Source: Aralia elata
Taxonomy: Eukaryota; Streptophyta; Magnoliopsida; Apiales; Araliaceae
Direction of reading: 5' to 3'
DNA: 64,000 nucleotides
Assembly: GCA_034770075.1 (NCBI GenBank)
Contig: CM068384.1
Coordinates: forward strand, 41,513,182-41,577,181
Position 1 is the stretch's first letter; every line of letters starts with the position of its first letter. The notes under the pieces were generated by a model. It made no database searches, was not told the DNA's origin, and saw nothing but the letters and a program-made list of their open reading frames with translations. The translations under genes and the position numbers were made by a program. Shown one piece after another: positions 31,764-43,934 of the stretch.

Positions 31764-33919
31764 ATGCAAGATTTAGAGAATATGATTGCAGAAGAACAAA
31801 AAACATTATAGGATTATGTTGTGCCTTTAGTGATGAATCTTCAATCTAGCATTCGAAGACCTGCGATTCAAGCTAGTAGTTTTGATATATAGCCAGGCAT
31901 GATACAGATGATCCAAAGTTCAATACAGTTTGGGGGTTTACCTAGTGATGATCTGAACGAACATTTAATTAATTTTTTGGAGATCTGTGATACATGCAAG
32001 TATGAAGGAGTTACTAAGGATGCAATCAAACTGAGACTTTTCCCTTTCACACTTCGTGGTAAGGCGAAAAGTTGGTTACATTCGCTACCAGTAGGTTCAA
32101 TCTCTACTTGGCTTGATCTTGCACAGAAATGTTTTGCCAAGTTCTTTCCACCAGCTAAAACTGCAAAGTTAAGGAAGGATATCACAATGTTTGCCCAATT
32201 AGACTCCGAATCTCTATATGAAGCATGGGAAAGATTTAAGGAACTACTCAGGAAATGTCCACATTATGGAATTCCAAGGTGGTTGCAAATTCAGACTTTT
32301 TACAATGGTTTGAAGGATACAATGCGAACCAACATCGATGCAGCTGCAGGTGGAGCTTTAATGGAGAAGAATTGTGATGAAGCATATGAATTATTGGAGA
32401 TAATGGCAAACAATAATTACCAATGGTCCACAACAAGAAATACTCAAATAGGGACAGTGGGAGTGAATCAAAATGACGTAATTTCAGCATTGGTGGAGCA
32501 AGTAGTGACCTTAGCAAAGAAATTGGATTCTTTTGGATCTCAGTCTATACATAATGTATCGATGGTATGTGATATTTGTGCAGAAAATCATGTGAAGGAA
32601 CAATGTGCCATTAAGGTTGAGTCAGTGCATTACATTAGAGAATTCAACAGGCAAAACAATCATAATCGCAACAACATTGATCAAGGATGAAATAATAAGT
32701 AATATCAAGGTCAAAATGCTTCTCAGCAAGATCAAAAATCAACAATGAAGGAGATGTTATTGAAGTATCTAGCGCAAAATGAGGCGAGAATGTCTAAAGT
32801 GAAAAAGCAACTGGAACATATTGTGACCAACATTAATAGCCGACCACCAAGTTCTTCAATTAATAATATGGTGACAGATTACAAATTTGATGAGAAAGAG
32901 CAATGTCAAGCTGTTATGTTACGAAATGGCAAGGAATTACCTGAGGTAGATAACAGGAATACAATTGATGATTCACACAAGAATGAAGATGTAGTTGTGG
33001 AAGAAGTAAGAAAATAAAAGAAGTAAGAAAAGAAAGAAGAGAAACCACAAGTTGATGCAGATAAAGGTAAATCGGTGCAATTTGTACCTCCAGTTCCATT
33101 TTCACAGAGGTTACAAAAACAAAAGGTGGATAAACAGTTCTCAAAATTTTTGGAGGTATTCAAGAAGCTACACATCAACATCTCGTTCGCCGAAACATTA
33201 GAGCAAATGCCTAGCTACGTCAAGTTCATGAATGATATTTTGTCCAAGAAGAGAGAACTACGCGATTTTGAGACATTGGCGCTTAGTGTAGTGCCATACT
33301 CCAGAAAAAGCTACCACTAAAGCTGAAGGACCCAGGCAGTTTCACAATTCCACGTATAATTAGTAACCAGTTCGTAGGGAGAGCTCTATGTGATCTGGGA
33401 GCAAGCATAAACTTAATGTCATCGTCAATTTATCAGAAACTTGGCTTAAAGGAGGAGAAACCCACGAACATCATGTTACAATTAGCAGATAGATCAGTAA
33501 CTTATCCTAAGAAAATTGTTGAAGATGTTCTGGTTAAGCTAGATAGGTTAATTTTCCCAGCGGATTTTGTGGTGCTTGACTTTGAAGAAGACCGGGACAT
33601 TCCAATCATTCTTGGGCGACCATTCTTAGCAATAGGGAGAACGCTCATTGATGTGCAAAAAGGTGAGCTGACCATGAGAGTCAACGATCAAGCGGTCACA
33701 GTTAATGTCTTCAAAACTATGCAGTTCCCAAATGATGCTGAGGAGTGCTTCCGGGTTGATGTGGTGGAAGGAGTAGTCAAAGAGGTAGCTCTGGGAAATC
33801 GTATTTCTAAACATCTTCGGGTCGCTGAGCTACATATTGAGACTACTGAATTATGTATAGAGAAATCCAGAGGGATTTTGCATGGCGCAATCTCAATCCA
33901 AGAAGTTGATCCAGGATAA
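31764..33919 (+). pseudogene. Athila-like gag-protease
   Basis: ATG 31764 (MQDLENMIAEEQ) opens the frame, which has stops near 31808 and 31891 and others near 32690, 32700 and 33017, all in one frame, then a frameshift near 33290. The gag core at 31899-32690 is well kept: LPSDDLNEHLINFLEICDTC, LRLFPFTLRGKAKSWLHSLP, FAKFFPPAKTAKLRKDI and SLYEAWERFKELLRKCPHYG. The protease has CDLGASINLMSSSIYQKLGL and IILGRPFLAIGRTLID. The Asp of DLGAS is the catalytic Asp by homology. It ends at TAA 33917-33919. The stops make a functional product unlikely. Confidence 0.88.
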
Positions 33920-35190
33920 GAGTGAGAAAGTCAGGCTGAAGACTATAAAACAAGCGCTGATTGGGAGGCAACCCAAATGTTTTTAATTTGTGTCTTACGA
34001 TTTAATTAAAAAAATTAAAAAAAAGTATTATTATCACATATTTATACTAATTGCATGTTAGTTTAATTATTTCAGGTACCACATAGTGACTAACAAGCGA
34101 ATCAACGCTGCGGGTGTGGCCATGAACGAGAGCGAATACAGATGTTTAATTGCCCCAGGGAAGTCCTATTGTTTAATTCTTTCTATTTATTTTCAAACAT
34201 TGAGGACAATGTAATTTTTAAGTTTGGGGGTACTTGAGTTATTTATTTGGTACTTGAGATATTAGTTACATTATTTAGTTATTTTTGCATATTAGTTAGA
34301 AATTTGAGCATTGTTGTCAATTGAATTTGTTAAGGCCTATGATAAGAAATGAAGAATTTTGGTTAAACTTTGGTAAAATTTTGAATCATGCGTTAGATTG
34401 AAATGTTGACTTAGAAGTTGATTTTACTTTAGTTGTGATCCCTTGCACTTTAATTAGTCACATCCTGCTGTTCAGTTGATTGTGTCTTTAGAGAGATTGT
34501 ATAGTTGAATAGTTGTGAGAGGAATTGTTGAGACCCTAGGAACTTATTTCAAGTTCAATTAAAGCGAAGATAGGCTTTCATTTAAGTTTGGGGAAAATAT
34601 GGGAAAATTGTTGAAAAAATAGAAAATTTTATCCTTTCGTGAAATATTGTGTGGTGGGTTGAAATTGAGCTTAAAAGCGCATTCCCCGATAAATACAGGA
34701 ACGAGATGGAGCGTAAGACGCACTCGTTCAATTAAATGTGAGAGGGAGCATAAAATGCACTCACCAAATGAAAAAAAATGACGAGAAAAGAAAATGTGGG
34801 AAGGAAATGGTTAGAAGAATCCCTTGATACCCCCGGTTTTTATGAAGTTTGTTTTTGCTGAAATTGATGTTGTAAATAAGATTTCGGGGTTGACAATGAT
34901 CTCCTTTTATTAACTGTTTAGTATTTGATCTTATCTTCTGTATGATTAGCTTGAACAGTTGGTACACACACTTTTTAGGGATCATGATTGTTGTGAAATT
35001 AATGACTGAGTTGAATTGTTAAGCTCTGCATGATTTGGTTTTGTTGGGAGTTGGTTATATGAGATTTTTGAGGCCATGTTTCAGATTCATGTTAATTTAT
35101 TGCTTAGTTTAGTATGCATATTAGTTAGTTAGTTTTTAGTTTTTAGTTGTTTTGCTTGAGGACAAGCAAAGATTCAAGTCTGGGGGTATT
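33920..35190 (+). other. Athila-like 3' non-coding region and polypurine tract
   Basis: Long untranslated region between protease and 3' LTR with AAACATTGAGGACAATGT and two AAGTTTGGGG/CAAGTCTGGGGGT purine tracts; the last (35176-35190) precedes the LTR. No ORF of note. Confidence 0.75.
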
Positions 35191-36610
35191 TGATGAATGA
35201 GTTTTATACATATAAATTGAGTACTTTTAACTTGATGAAATTGTGAGTTCTTGGGTATTTTCCATTACTTTTTATGTGTTTTTATGTTTTTGTGTAGGAA
35301 AAGGAAATGGGAGCAAAATGGTTGCATTTTAGTCAAATTGGAGTTACAAAGGTGTCGCGGTGCTAGGTTATTCGTTGGTTCGACGTCCGTTAGTAAAATA
35401 GCCATAACGTTTTATCCGAGAGGAGTTACGGGATGAGCTACCTGTCAAAACGAAGCTAAAAATATTTTCTACATGGATAGGAGATATGGGCCGCAACATT
35501 CAATAAGGTGGGCCATGGTGCTGGGTCGAATGCTGCGGCGCTCAGATGGTGGGCCGAGACTCGTCGCGTGCTGGAGCGGATTTTGCTGATTTTTTACTTC
35601 TAATTGACTTGGGACTTGCCATATTGATTCCTAATTGGATGATATGTTTACCAAGCTACATAGAGTCTATAAATACACATAAAATTAGGCTTGCAGAGGA
35701 GGGAGAACACATCTAGGGTTAGGAAGAGAAAAGGAGGCAGAGCATTATATTCAGCATATTTTCTGGAGAAGACGGAAGATCAAGATCTGGAGTACCTCAG
35801 TGGAAGCCTTACTACAGATTCTTTTTCTTATCCTTCTTTTAGACTCTTATACTTTAAAATGATGATGTATAATGTGATGTTTCCCTTTTTTTTATTTATG
35901 AACTAAATTCTTATTCAAGGTTGCAATGAAACCCGATGATTGGATTTAATCAATTTATTCTCTATTTGATTATGATCATTTGTGTGCAAGATTGTTTATC
36001 ATATTTTGGTATTTCATTCAATAATTGTGTGGCCAACAATTAATTTATCGATCTAGATGATATAGGAATATTGATTCTAGATTGGGTGTGGAATATGATA
36101 CATGTGTTGAATTTATTCTTTTAAGGAGTGAATATCCAATTTGCAAGAGGGATAGGAATATACATAATTGTCGCATGAACTTGTATAAGAATTGGTGATT
36201 ATTGCTTCATTGTTAATTATTCACATAGGAATATAGTGAATTAATTATAAATGAAGACACTTATTTAATTTAGGAATAAGTTAGATAAATACTTATGAAT
36301 TCTTGGTTAGAAAATTTCAATAATTGACTAATTAAATAGGGAGTGGACATTGGGAACATCATCGGGAAAAATTGTAATCTTGATATTTCATTTTAATAGT
36401 TATATTCGTAGTTACTTTGTTAATTAATTTTGATAATCTTGGTGAATTCATTTGTTTAAATAGAATTAGGTTAATCAATGTTTGGTAATTGGAATGATTA
36501 ATTAATTTATTAGATTATTCCTCGTGGGATCGACAACTCTTCTTTCACTTTATTACTTGATTGACCGTGTATATTTGCACGTAAATTGCTAGTATAGATT
36601 TAGCTCAACA
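35191..36610 (+). repeat. Athila-like 3' LTR (1,420 bp)
   Basis: TGATGAATGAG...TTTAGCTCAACA, followed by TSD ATGGC. Confidence 0.93.
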
Positions 36611-36615
36611 ATGGC

Positions 36616-36739
36616 CTCTTGAAATCCAGTACTCATTTAGTAACCATATGTGATCAGCCCAAAGCTCAAACCTGTAAAGCACAAACCATCTCGATATAAA
36701 ATATGTTGTCATCATTAAGACAAAACATATAAATCAACA
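36616..36739 (-). repeat. Sirevirus-like 3' LTR, smaller piece
   Basis: On the minus strand it starts TGTTGATTTATATGTTTTG directly after the polypurine tract and runs into the Athila-like target site ATGGC. Confidence 0.65.
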
Positions 36740-36753
36740 TTCTCCTCCTTTTT
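36740..36753 (-). other. Polypurine tract of the Sirevirus-like element
   Basis: Minus strand AAAAAGGAGGAGAA directly before LTR start TGTTGA. A second tract, AAAGGGGGAGA, lies at 37076-37086 after GATAATGAC; duplicated tracts are a Sirevirus trait. Confidence 0.7.
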
Positions 36754-37164
36754 GATGATGACAATATATAACTCCCCTTAAATATATGGCTCTCCCTAAA
36801 ATTATGCATATTCATATAATTAAGGAACTATATGTAACCTGTTCATAGTAACCTATAATATATCCAAACATGGACAAAATATAAACAGGAACAAACCAAA
36901 CAGATTCCATTAGAATAAGTAAAGTACCATCAAATTTTACATATCATCATTAACATATCAAAGTACCAAAGCCAAAAATAATTAAGTCAACATCATAGCC
37001 ATATCAAAGTACCAAAGCCAAAAATAATTAAATCAGTCCATAAATATTCCAAGTCTATCCAACCACTATCCAATCTCTCCCCCTTTGTCATTATCAAAAA
37101 GAAAATTAGCCTTCTTATTCACTATCAGTCTCAAAATAGACCACGTCAAGCTTTTTGTCCATGT

Positions 37165-38484
37165 CTATGAGCTTTGTCTCAAGAATATTTTGTTATGAGA
37201 CAATACAATCCACCTGTCTGATACTGTGTTGACCTTGTCTGATATGGAGTCAACCTTTTCTAGAACACCATCAATCTTAGTACTCATATCTTGTAGCATG
37301 AGAAGAAGCTCAGAAAGAGTAGGACTAGGAGAGGGAACAGAAACAGAAGGTCCAGGGGAATCAAAATGATTAGTAGAAGGTCCAGTGGAATCAGAATGAT
37401 TAGTGGAAGGTTCAGGATGATTCAAAGTTGGAATAGAAACAGAGGGTGTAGAAGTAGGAATAGTACGTTCCTTAGAATCCCAAAATAAACTACCATCTTC
37501 ATCGACCCCAAGTTTAGAGTTCTTAAACACATCTTCATCAATGACTTGTTTAATTGACAAAATTTCTTCATGTTTAAATGATACTTTAAAATGTTCTAAA
37601 ATGGTAGTAATAAATCTACCATATGAAGAACATTTGGTTTTATTATGCAAACAACTAGCAATGTGTTTGATCATCATTAGTGTAAAATTAAATTTAACCC
37701 CTTTGAGTATCAAGGATGATAAAATCAGGTCCTGGTAGGTCATATCAGACCGACCACCTGTACAGGGAAGCATATTAGCACAAATGATTTTACGAATGAC
37801 ACTATTGACAGGAGAAGTATTAATGATTGTTGGCAAGAAGAAATCTTCAGCGGTGTTATTATTCTGAACAATGTGTCATTGATCTAGAACTTTGAAATTG
37901 TCAAACTCAAATGGACCCTTAAGAGTGAATGGGCAGATCCCAGAATGAGGAATATTAAACAAGGTACCAAGCAAGTTAGCATCAATGGAAATAAATTTAT
38001 CTTGTACTACTGTTTCAGGTTTATCAGATTTAACAGTTATGGTCCCATAAAATTATTTAATTAACACAGGATAAGCAATCTGACTAGGTAAATGCATCCT
38101 ATCTAACCCAACCTTTTGAAATAAATCAATAATACCACAATTTTGGAATAACGAATATGCAACAGGCTTTCCATATATGATATGTTTGTTAATCAGAGAG
38201 GATTGAAACCTTTTGGTGAGTTTAGATGTGCGGAAGGTTAAAGGGGTAGCAGATACCTTAGGGTGTGAAGAGGAAGGCAAATTTTGCCGAAACGGGGAAT
38301 TTGGGATGCTCGATGAATCTCGTTTTTGCTTCATTTGTTTTGAAGAAGTACCCAAATTGGCCGTAAATTTGTTTAAGTTATGATTTAGTCTCTGATTCTC
38401 TCTTGAAGTGTCGGCGGTATCCTCGTCTTGTCTTACTGATCGCCTTCCAGTTGAAAATACATGACCTCCTCTTATTTTAGCCAT
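37165..38484 (-). pseudogene. Additional ORF after Copia pol, 'putative plant transposon protein' type
   Basis: Minus-strand start at 38484, MAKIRGGHVFSTGRRSV, the usual opening of these ORFs; the longer upstream Met (38595) adds only a hydrophobic stretch translated from leader. One frame runs to 37165 with two in-frame stops (near 38053 and 37880). Basic N-terminal 130 residues are followed by a globular domain (KPVAYSLFQNCGIIDLFQKV, then SVIRKIICANMLPC and YQDLILSSLILKGVKFN), a Ser/Pro/Thr linker with STNHSDSTGPSTNHFDSPGP repeats, and a C-terminal coiled coil (MSTKIDGVLEKVDSISDKVN). From memory the globular part resembles the plant-specific domain often found in such ORFs. Function unknown. 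Confidence 0.7.
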
Positions 38485-38845
38485 GAAAAGCTTAGAAGAT
38501 TTAGGTTTAGGTAAACCAGAGAAAGAGAAGAAACAAGACAGAGAGAGAAAAAGGAAAATGTAACAGAGAGAGAATGAAGGGAGATGAAGAGACACTGTTA
38601 AAAGAAATTGAATTCAAGTGGAACTTCTTATTGACCCTTGATTCCCGTGATAAATAATACTGACTCTTTTAGTATTTCAACCAAATTAAGCTCCATAGAC
38701 AAAAATGATCGAAATAAAAGCCCAAATAAAAGCCCAGTATAGCCAATTAATAACATGGCCCAAAAAATCATAATACAATAAAAGTTTTAGTCATTATTAT
38801 TTTTAAAACAACACTGTAATAACCTTTGGCAATATATAGATCATG

Positions 38846-39038
38846 TTATGCATAGATAGTCATGCCCAATTCTCTTCTTAAAATATAAAAACGTTCTTCG
38901 CTTAAAGGTTTTGTAAAAATGTCAATCAGTTGATGCTCAGTTAGGACAAATACTAGTTTAATTAATCCTTTAGCACCATTATCTCTCAAAAAGTGATGTC
39001 TAACCTCGATATGTTTAGTACGTGAATTGGTAGCTATC
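38846..39038 (-). pseudogene. Copia RNase H, C-terminal end
   Basis: Minus strand: NSRTKHIEVRHHFLRDNG, then LIDIFTKPLSEERF and the terminal RRELGMTIYA with TAA at 38846-38848. No stop in the fragment; upstream pol is absent, cut at about 39039. Confidence 0.85.
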
Positions 39039-40267
39039 GTTTACACTCCAAAATTAAAACCTCACTTTTACCCTATGAACACAGAACTCAGTATAGTGAC
39101 AAGCGGGTCGAACCCACAGAAAGTGATATTACTTTATTTTATTCTAATATTTCCAGAACCTAATTAACAATAAGTAAAAATTAACAATAAGTAAAAGAAG
39201 GGGGGTTTTGAATGTTGACTGTAACTAACTAAAGTAAACAGAAGTAAATTATAAAGAATAACCAATAAATTAAAACTTCAGTTTAGTATCACCTTTTCAC
39301 ATTAATAGACTAATCAAGAATAACACTATTCCTTCCTTAAATGAAATTAATAACCTTAGATAACCGCAATCGCTAATTATTTGAAATCCTCCTTAGGTTT
39401 TAAATCTAGTGCAACAATCGCCCCACTAGACCCTAACTATTATACAACCTAGAACTATTGTGACGCCCCCAAAGCTGGGTCCCTTGAACCTCGGGTTCAG
39501 TGCTCACGATACAACATACACATCACATCTATCTACCAATTGAATATGAATTACATCATTCCTTACATTGTCTTAATACAAAACATATCGTTCTCCCAAG
39601 TTCAACTAACTTTTACAAAACATATCTAATAATACAAAAGATTTATATCAAACCATAACATAATAAACAGTACACAACTGACAATACTCGGTCGCCTTCG
39701 CTTTGCCTTTGTCTTTCCTAGAACATTTGTAACGCCCCCAAAATAGGTCCACACAACCCATTTTGAGTCGCCAAAATACATACTATAAATACAAATTTTT
39801 CTATTTACAACTATTATACTGTCGTGCAAAATACGACAACACACATACTGTGAGTTCAATACAAATATCGTACCGTATATGGTACAACAGTATCCAAACT
39901 CAAATTATTACAATGCCGTAAAAAGAGGGCAACACACGTTCTAAGTTCTCAGTACAATTATTGTTATACTATTTTATAACTTGATGAGGATAACCACTAA
40001 CTCGGACCATCATTCCATTCCCCGGCTAGTCCCAGCTACACTCTCCTTTCCTGAGAAGAACAATGGAACAAAACTGAAAAGGGTGAGCTCAAATAGCCTA
40101 GTAAAGAATATCATGACTAAGATAATAAAGAATAAATTATCTTTAGTCTTCAACAAAGATAAATCTGATAGAATATAATAGACAACAAGTCTTAGATCAA
40201 CAATTACAGCGGAAATAACAATCAATTAAGAGGTAAAGTAGATAATAATGTCCACAATTTTCTCCAA

Positions 40268-40690
40268 TTTAAAAGTTCACCATCAATATTATATCCCTGT
40301 AACACCAATCAACAGTTCCTGTAAATCAATAGTTTATCTTTGCACTACGGGCCAAATATATTTATTTGTAATACCAATCAACAGTTCCTGCAAATCAATA
40401 GTTTATCTTTGCACTACGGGCCAAAGATATTCATTTGTAATACCAATGGTCATGATCATGCCAAACACCAGTCCATCTTTGCACTACGGGCCAAAGATAT
40501 TCATTTGTAATACCAATGGTCATGATCATGCCAAACACCAGTCCATCTTTGCACTACGGGCCAAAGAGAACTTTCACCACAAGCCTTTGTCTGTAACACC
40601 AAAGGTCATGATTATACCAATACACAGTTCCTGGTCATAATCATGTCAATCACCAGTTCATCTTTGCACTACGGGCCAAAGAGAACTTTT
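40268..40690. repeat. ~70-bp minisatellite (TCTTTGCACTACGGGCCAAA)
   Basis: The word TCTTTGCACTACGGGCCAAA recurs at 40337, 40406, 40476/7, 40546/7 and 40660, with CAATGGTCATGATCATGCCA between copies 2-4. Period about 70 bp, the last unit longer. The 130-codon ORF over it is a repeat artefact. Confidence 0.9.
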
Positions 40691-41635
40691 CACCATAATT
40701 TAAGTTTGAGGATTATAACAATAATATAGAGGATGAATAGAAATAATAGAAACAATGAGATCAAGAATAAGAATAAATATTAGAGAATTTTAATTAAATT
40801 TATTCAGAGACTAAAATGTCCAAATTGTCAACATGATGACCAAAATGTGGAGTCAAATTCAAGAATGATATTCACGATTCATATTTCAAAGATAACGATA
40901 AAAATTCAATAGAAGAATTCAGGTAAAAAGATACTAGATGAAATACAAGCTATTAAGGATATTCTACTAATTTCAGAAATTTTCACCATTTAATAATATT
41001 GTTATGGAAACGAATAATAATTTCTTCCATAAATGGAGGAGTATGAAAGAAAATGATATCCTTTACGTGTATGAAAGAAAATAATATCCTTTACGAGTAC
41101 AAAAGAAATGATACCACTTACGAGTATGAAGAAAATGACATCCCTTACCTCAATTAGCAAGTGACTGGATGTTGCTTTCTATGAAGTTTATCAACCTAAA
41201 TATATTTATAATATAATTAGTAACTATCACATATGGTGTACACTAACTCGTATATTATGAAATTATCAAAAGTGATTATATAGTATATTCTGTGTAGTGT
41301 AAAGAATAAACTTCAAAAATCATATTTCAAAATAAAATCTTTCAAATGAAGTTTTTCAAAATAACTCTTCTAAAGGAAGAATTATAAATACCGTGTGATG
41401 TGTGTGGGTGCTTGACCAACTTTTATAGAAGAACTTACTTGAACAAAACTAGTATTCTTACTGATTTTCACAAAAAAACTCAAGATAGTCTAGCACACTT
41501 AGAGATAACTTACACTAAGAAATTTTAGAGAGTGAGAGGAAGTATAAGTAAGGAAGTTATGAATTTTCTTATGCTAAGCCACCTATTTATAGTAAAATTT
41601 AACCAATATCCACCACACATCAATTATCACACCTT

Positions 41636-41868
41636 TTCTATATCATCCATCCATTTTTTCTTCAATCTATATCATCCATCCATTTTTTCTTCAATCTATA
41701 TTATCCATCCATTTTTTCTTTAATCTATATCATCCATCCATTTTTTCAAAAAGATTAATCCATTATCAAAAAGATAAATCCATTATCAAAAAGATAAATC
41801 CATTATAAAAAGATAACTCCATTATCAAAAAGATAACTCCATTATAAAAAAAATAAATCCATTATTAA
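41636..41868. repeat. Two adjacent minisatellites (31-bp and ~20-bp units)
   Basis: First zone to about 41745: four TCAATCTATATCATCCATCC units of about 31 bp with ATTTTTTCT. Second zone: six AAAAAGATAAATCCATTATC units of 19-20 bp. Confidence 0.9.
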
Positions 41869-42090
41869 ATTTTTTATTATTAATAAATTCATTTTCTGTA
41901 TTATTGTGTTAAATGTATTAATATCACAGATATCATATACTCGCAATACTGACAACCAGATCATTCCTAGGAAAGAGGAGGCCTTTCGTATAAATAACGC
42001 GCAATTAAATAACTTATTTCCTCGACAGAACTTCTGAACATTGCCAATAATGCTAACTAATAATATCCTTTCAATAATATGAGTTACTGT

Positions 42091-43919
42091 TGAAAGTAGT
42101 ATGCACACAAGCCAATCATATTTGATATGATGTAGCATATACTTTGTAATCTTATTCATTTATTAATAAAGGAATTGATTTTCTTAAAAGACATTTTATA
42201 TTATCTACATAGTGCTGTTATATTAAATGTGATAAACCCATAGTTTTGAGCAATGCTTTTAGAATCATGATGGTGATCATGCTAATGAGATCTAAATTCT
42301 AGATAGCTCACAAACTAAAATTGTTCCTAATCGTTGGATTACTAAATTGGGGATTAGGGAATCCAGATAGATTAGTACATACGTTGCTTACTCTTAGGAA
42401 GAGGATGATTGATCTCATAATCATTTGTGTGGAGACACTAAAGCAAGTATGTAGGTGCTTATTGGAGAATAAGTTCACTGAACGTGGCTCGCTAAGGAAT
42501 ACCTAATGGAGTTTTACTCGCCTGTCAATAGGAATTCCTATAGTGATAGTTGTACAAGTGATCCTTGGACTTGAGATCATTATAGTATCTTGTGTATGAT
42601 GAGTTATACTTTGACATGTCCCTTAAGACCTTGTGGGTATATCAAAGGGTATGATTGGGTATAATTAGTTATACATGGAGATAGGTGAATGATCAACAAA
42701 GAATCTACCTCGTCTAGTAAAAGATGTGAATGTCCTATGTGATTCGATAAATGATAACTCAGTAGTCCCTTGGCCAAGGCAGAATGAAATTAGAAAGGAG
42801 TTTCTAATTTGCATTAATTAGAGTTGTGCATTTGGGAATCGAAATACATATAATTAAATAAAATAAGACTTGACAGTAAATCCATGTCTTATATTTAATT
42901 GGGACATTGTATGGTAGAAGGATTGAATTGTACGGTAACTATTTACTCAAAGGTTCTTTTGTGATTAATGTTGAAATCTATATTATCTGGAAAGTCGTTT
43001 GATCGCTAAGGGGGCTTACCCTTATTGTAGAATAAATGTTATTTATTTAAATGAATTAAATAGTTTAATTTATTTATTTAAATAAGATTAGAATTGTTCT
43101 AATTGATTTATTCACAACCGGTTTAATATGGAGAACCTAAAGGGTCACACCGCAAAAGGGAAATATTTATTTAAGAAGTAAATGGCATAATTGTAATAAT
43201 AAGTTAAGTGTATTTAATTTAGTCTATGGAGATAGAATAAATTAAATAGCTTAATATTTATTATTTTAATATTTTGGAAATATTAAATATAAATTAATAA
43301 GAGGAGTCTTATTATTATTATTATTACTTTTACTATTATTTAATTCCTAATAGGGATTGAGAATTAATTAATAGAAGTACTCTCCCATAGATTCCTAATT
43401 GGATTAGGAGCATTATTAATTAAAGGAGTTTAATTATAATACAAACCCTACTCCTACATGGTGTAGGGATGGGTTATTTCCTACATCTATAAATAAGAGG
43501 GGTCTTATCATAGATTAGGGTTACACACTCTTGCATTAGATTGTGGAGAGTACTTACAATTTCTATAGAGATAGAAACTAGGGTTTTGCCAAATACCCAA
43601 CTTCTTGAATACTTGTTCTTCCTGGTGGGATCACCTCTAGAGGCCAAACACTTGGGTGGCTAACGTTGATCAAAGGAAGGAATCACACCGTAGCATTCGA
43701 GGAGAACACGAAGGACTAGGAGTTGAACTTGTACCCGAGGAAGCTTTGTTCTACGAGGGTATAATTTCTTATTCTCTTTCTCTTTCGTTTATATCGTTAA
43801 TTGAGCACATAGATTGATCTTGGTGATGGTTTGTATAAAATTTTAAAATCCGATTTTATCGCGCTTCCGCACTATTTATGTAATTTGATTGCATGTTCAC
43901 GCTATATACAAACCTAACA
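42091..43919 (+). repeat. Copia 5' LTR, plus strand (1,829 bp)
   Basis: TGAAAGTAGTATGCACAC...ATACAAACCTAACA, TATA box CTATAAATAA at about 43488, immediately followed by a tRNA-Met primer-binding site. The same LTR family lies inverted at 59381-61180. Confidence 0.88.
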
Positions 43920-43920
43920 G

Positions 43921-43934
43921 TGGTATCAGAGCCT
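43921..43934 (+). other. Copia primer-binding site (tRNA-iMet)
   Basis: TGGTATCAGAGCCT, one base after the LTR end. Perfect match to the usual initiator tRNA-Met type. Confidence 0.92.

Larger units (their letters stand above)
30207..36610 (+). mobile_element. Athila-like Ty3/Gypsy element without RT, RNase H or integrase
   Basis: LTRs 30207-31623 and 35191-36610, TSD ATGGC (30202-30206 and 36611-36615), and the primer-binding site TTTTTGGCGCCGTTGCCGGG typical of the Athila/Tat branch. Inside are gag and protease only. After the protease the sequence goes straight to GATTGGGAGGCAACCCAAAT and the AAGTTTGGGGGTACTTG region that follows pol in Athila elements. So the catalytic part of pol is deleted, and the element could move only with help. 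Inserted in the LTR of the Sirevirus-like element. Confidence 0.93.
28861..39038 (-). mobile_element. Sirevirus-like Ty1/Copia element, 3' part, minus strand, split by an Athila-like insertion
   Basis: Reading the minus strand from 39038: end of RNase H, an additional ORF (37165-38484), a first polypurine tract at 37076-37086, a second one at 36740-36753, then the 3' LTR. That LTR runs from 36739 to 36616, is interrupted by the Athila-like element 30207-36610, and resumes at 30206 down to 28861. Multiple polypurine tracts and an ORF after pol are Sirevirus traits. The 5' part of the element is lost at about 39039, where another LTR fragment begins. Confidence 0.75.
39040..42090 (-). other. 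Stacked LTR fragments, no coding region
   Basis: 39040-39455 has GGGTCGAACCCACAG, a wording of Tat-type LTRs. 39456-39727 starts TGTGACGCCCCCAAAGCTGG and 39731 onward starts TGTAACGCCCCCAAAATAGG. Both are inverted versions of a ...GGGGCGTCACA LTR end like that of the element at 44613-58521, so they are probably minus-strand Gypsy LTRs, the second inserted in the first. A minus-strand TATA-type CTATAAATAGGTGG near 41590 supports this. Two minisatellite zones lie within. No gag or pol. Confidence 0.5.

Noticed and set aside
40248..40640. 130-codon ORF, and a possible CRISPR-like array
   Set aside because: The repeat is about 70 bp with similar linkers, in plant LTR sequence; it is a minisatellite, not repeats with unique spacers.
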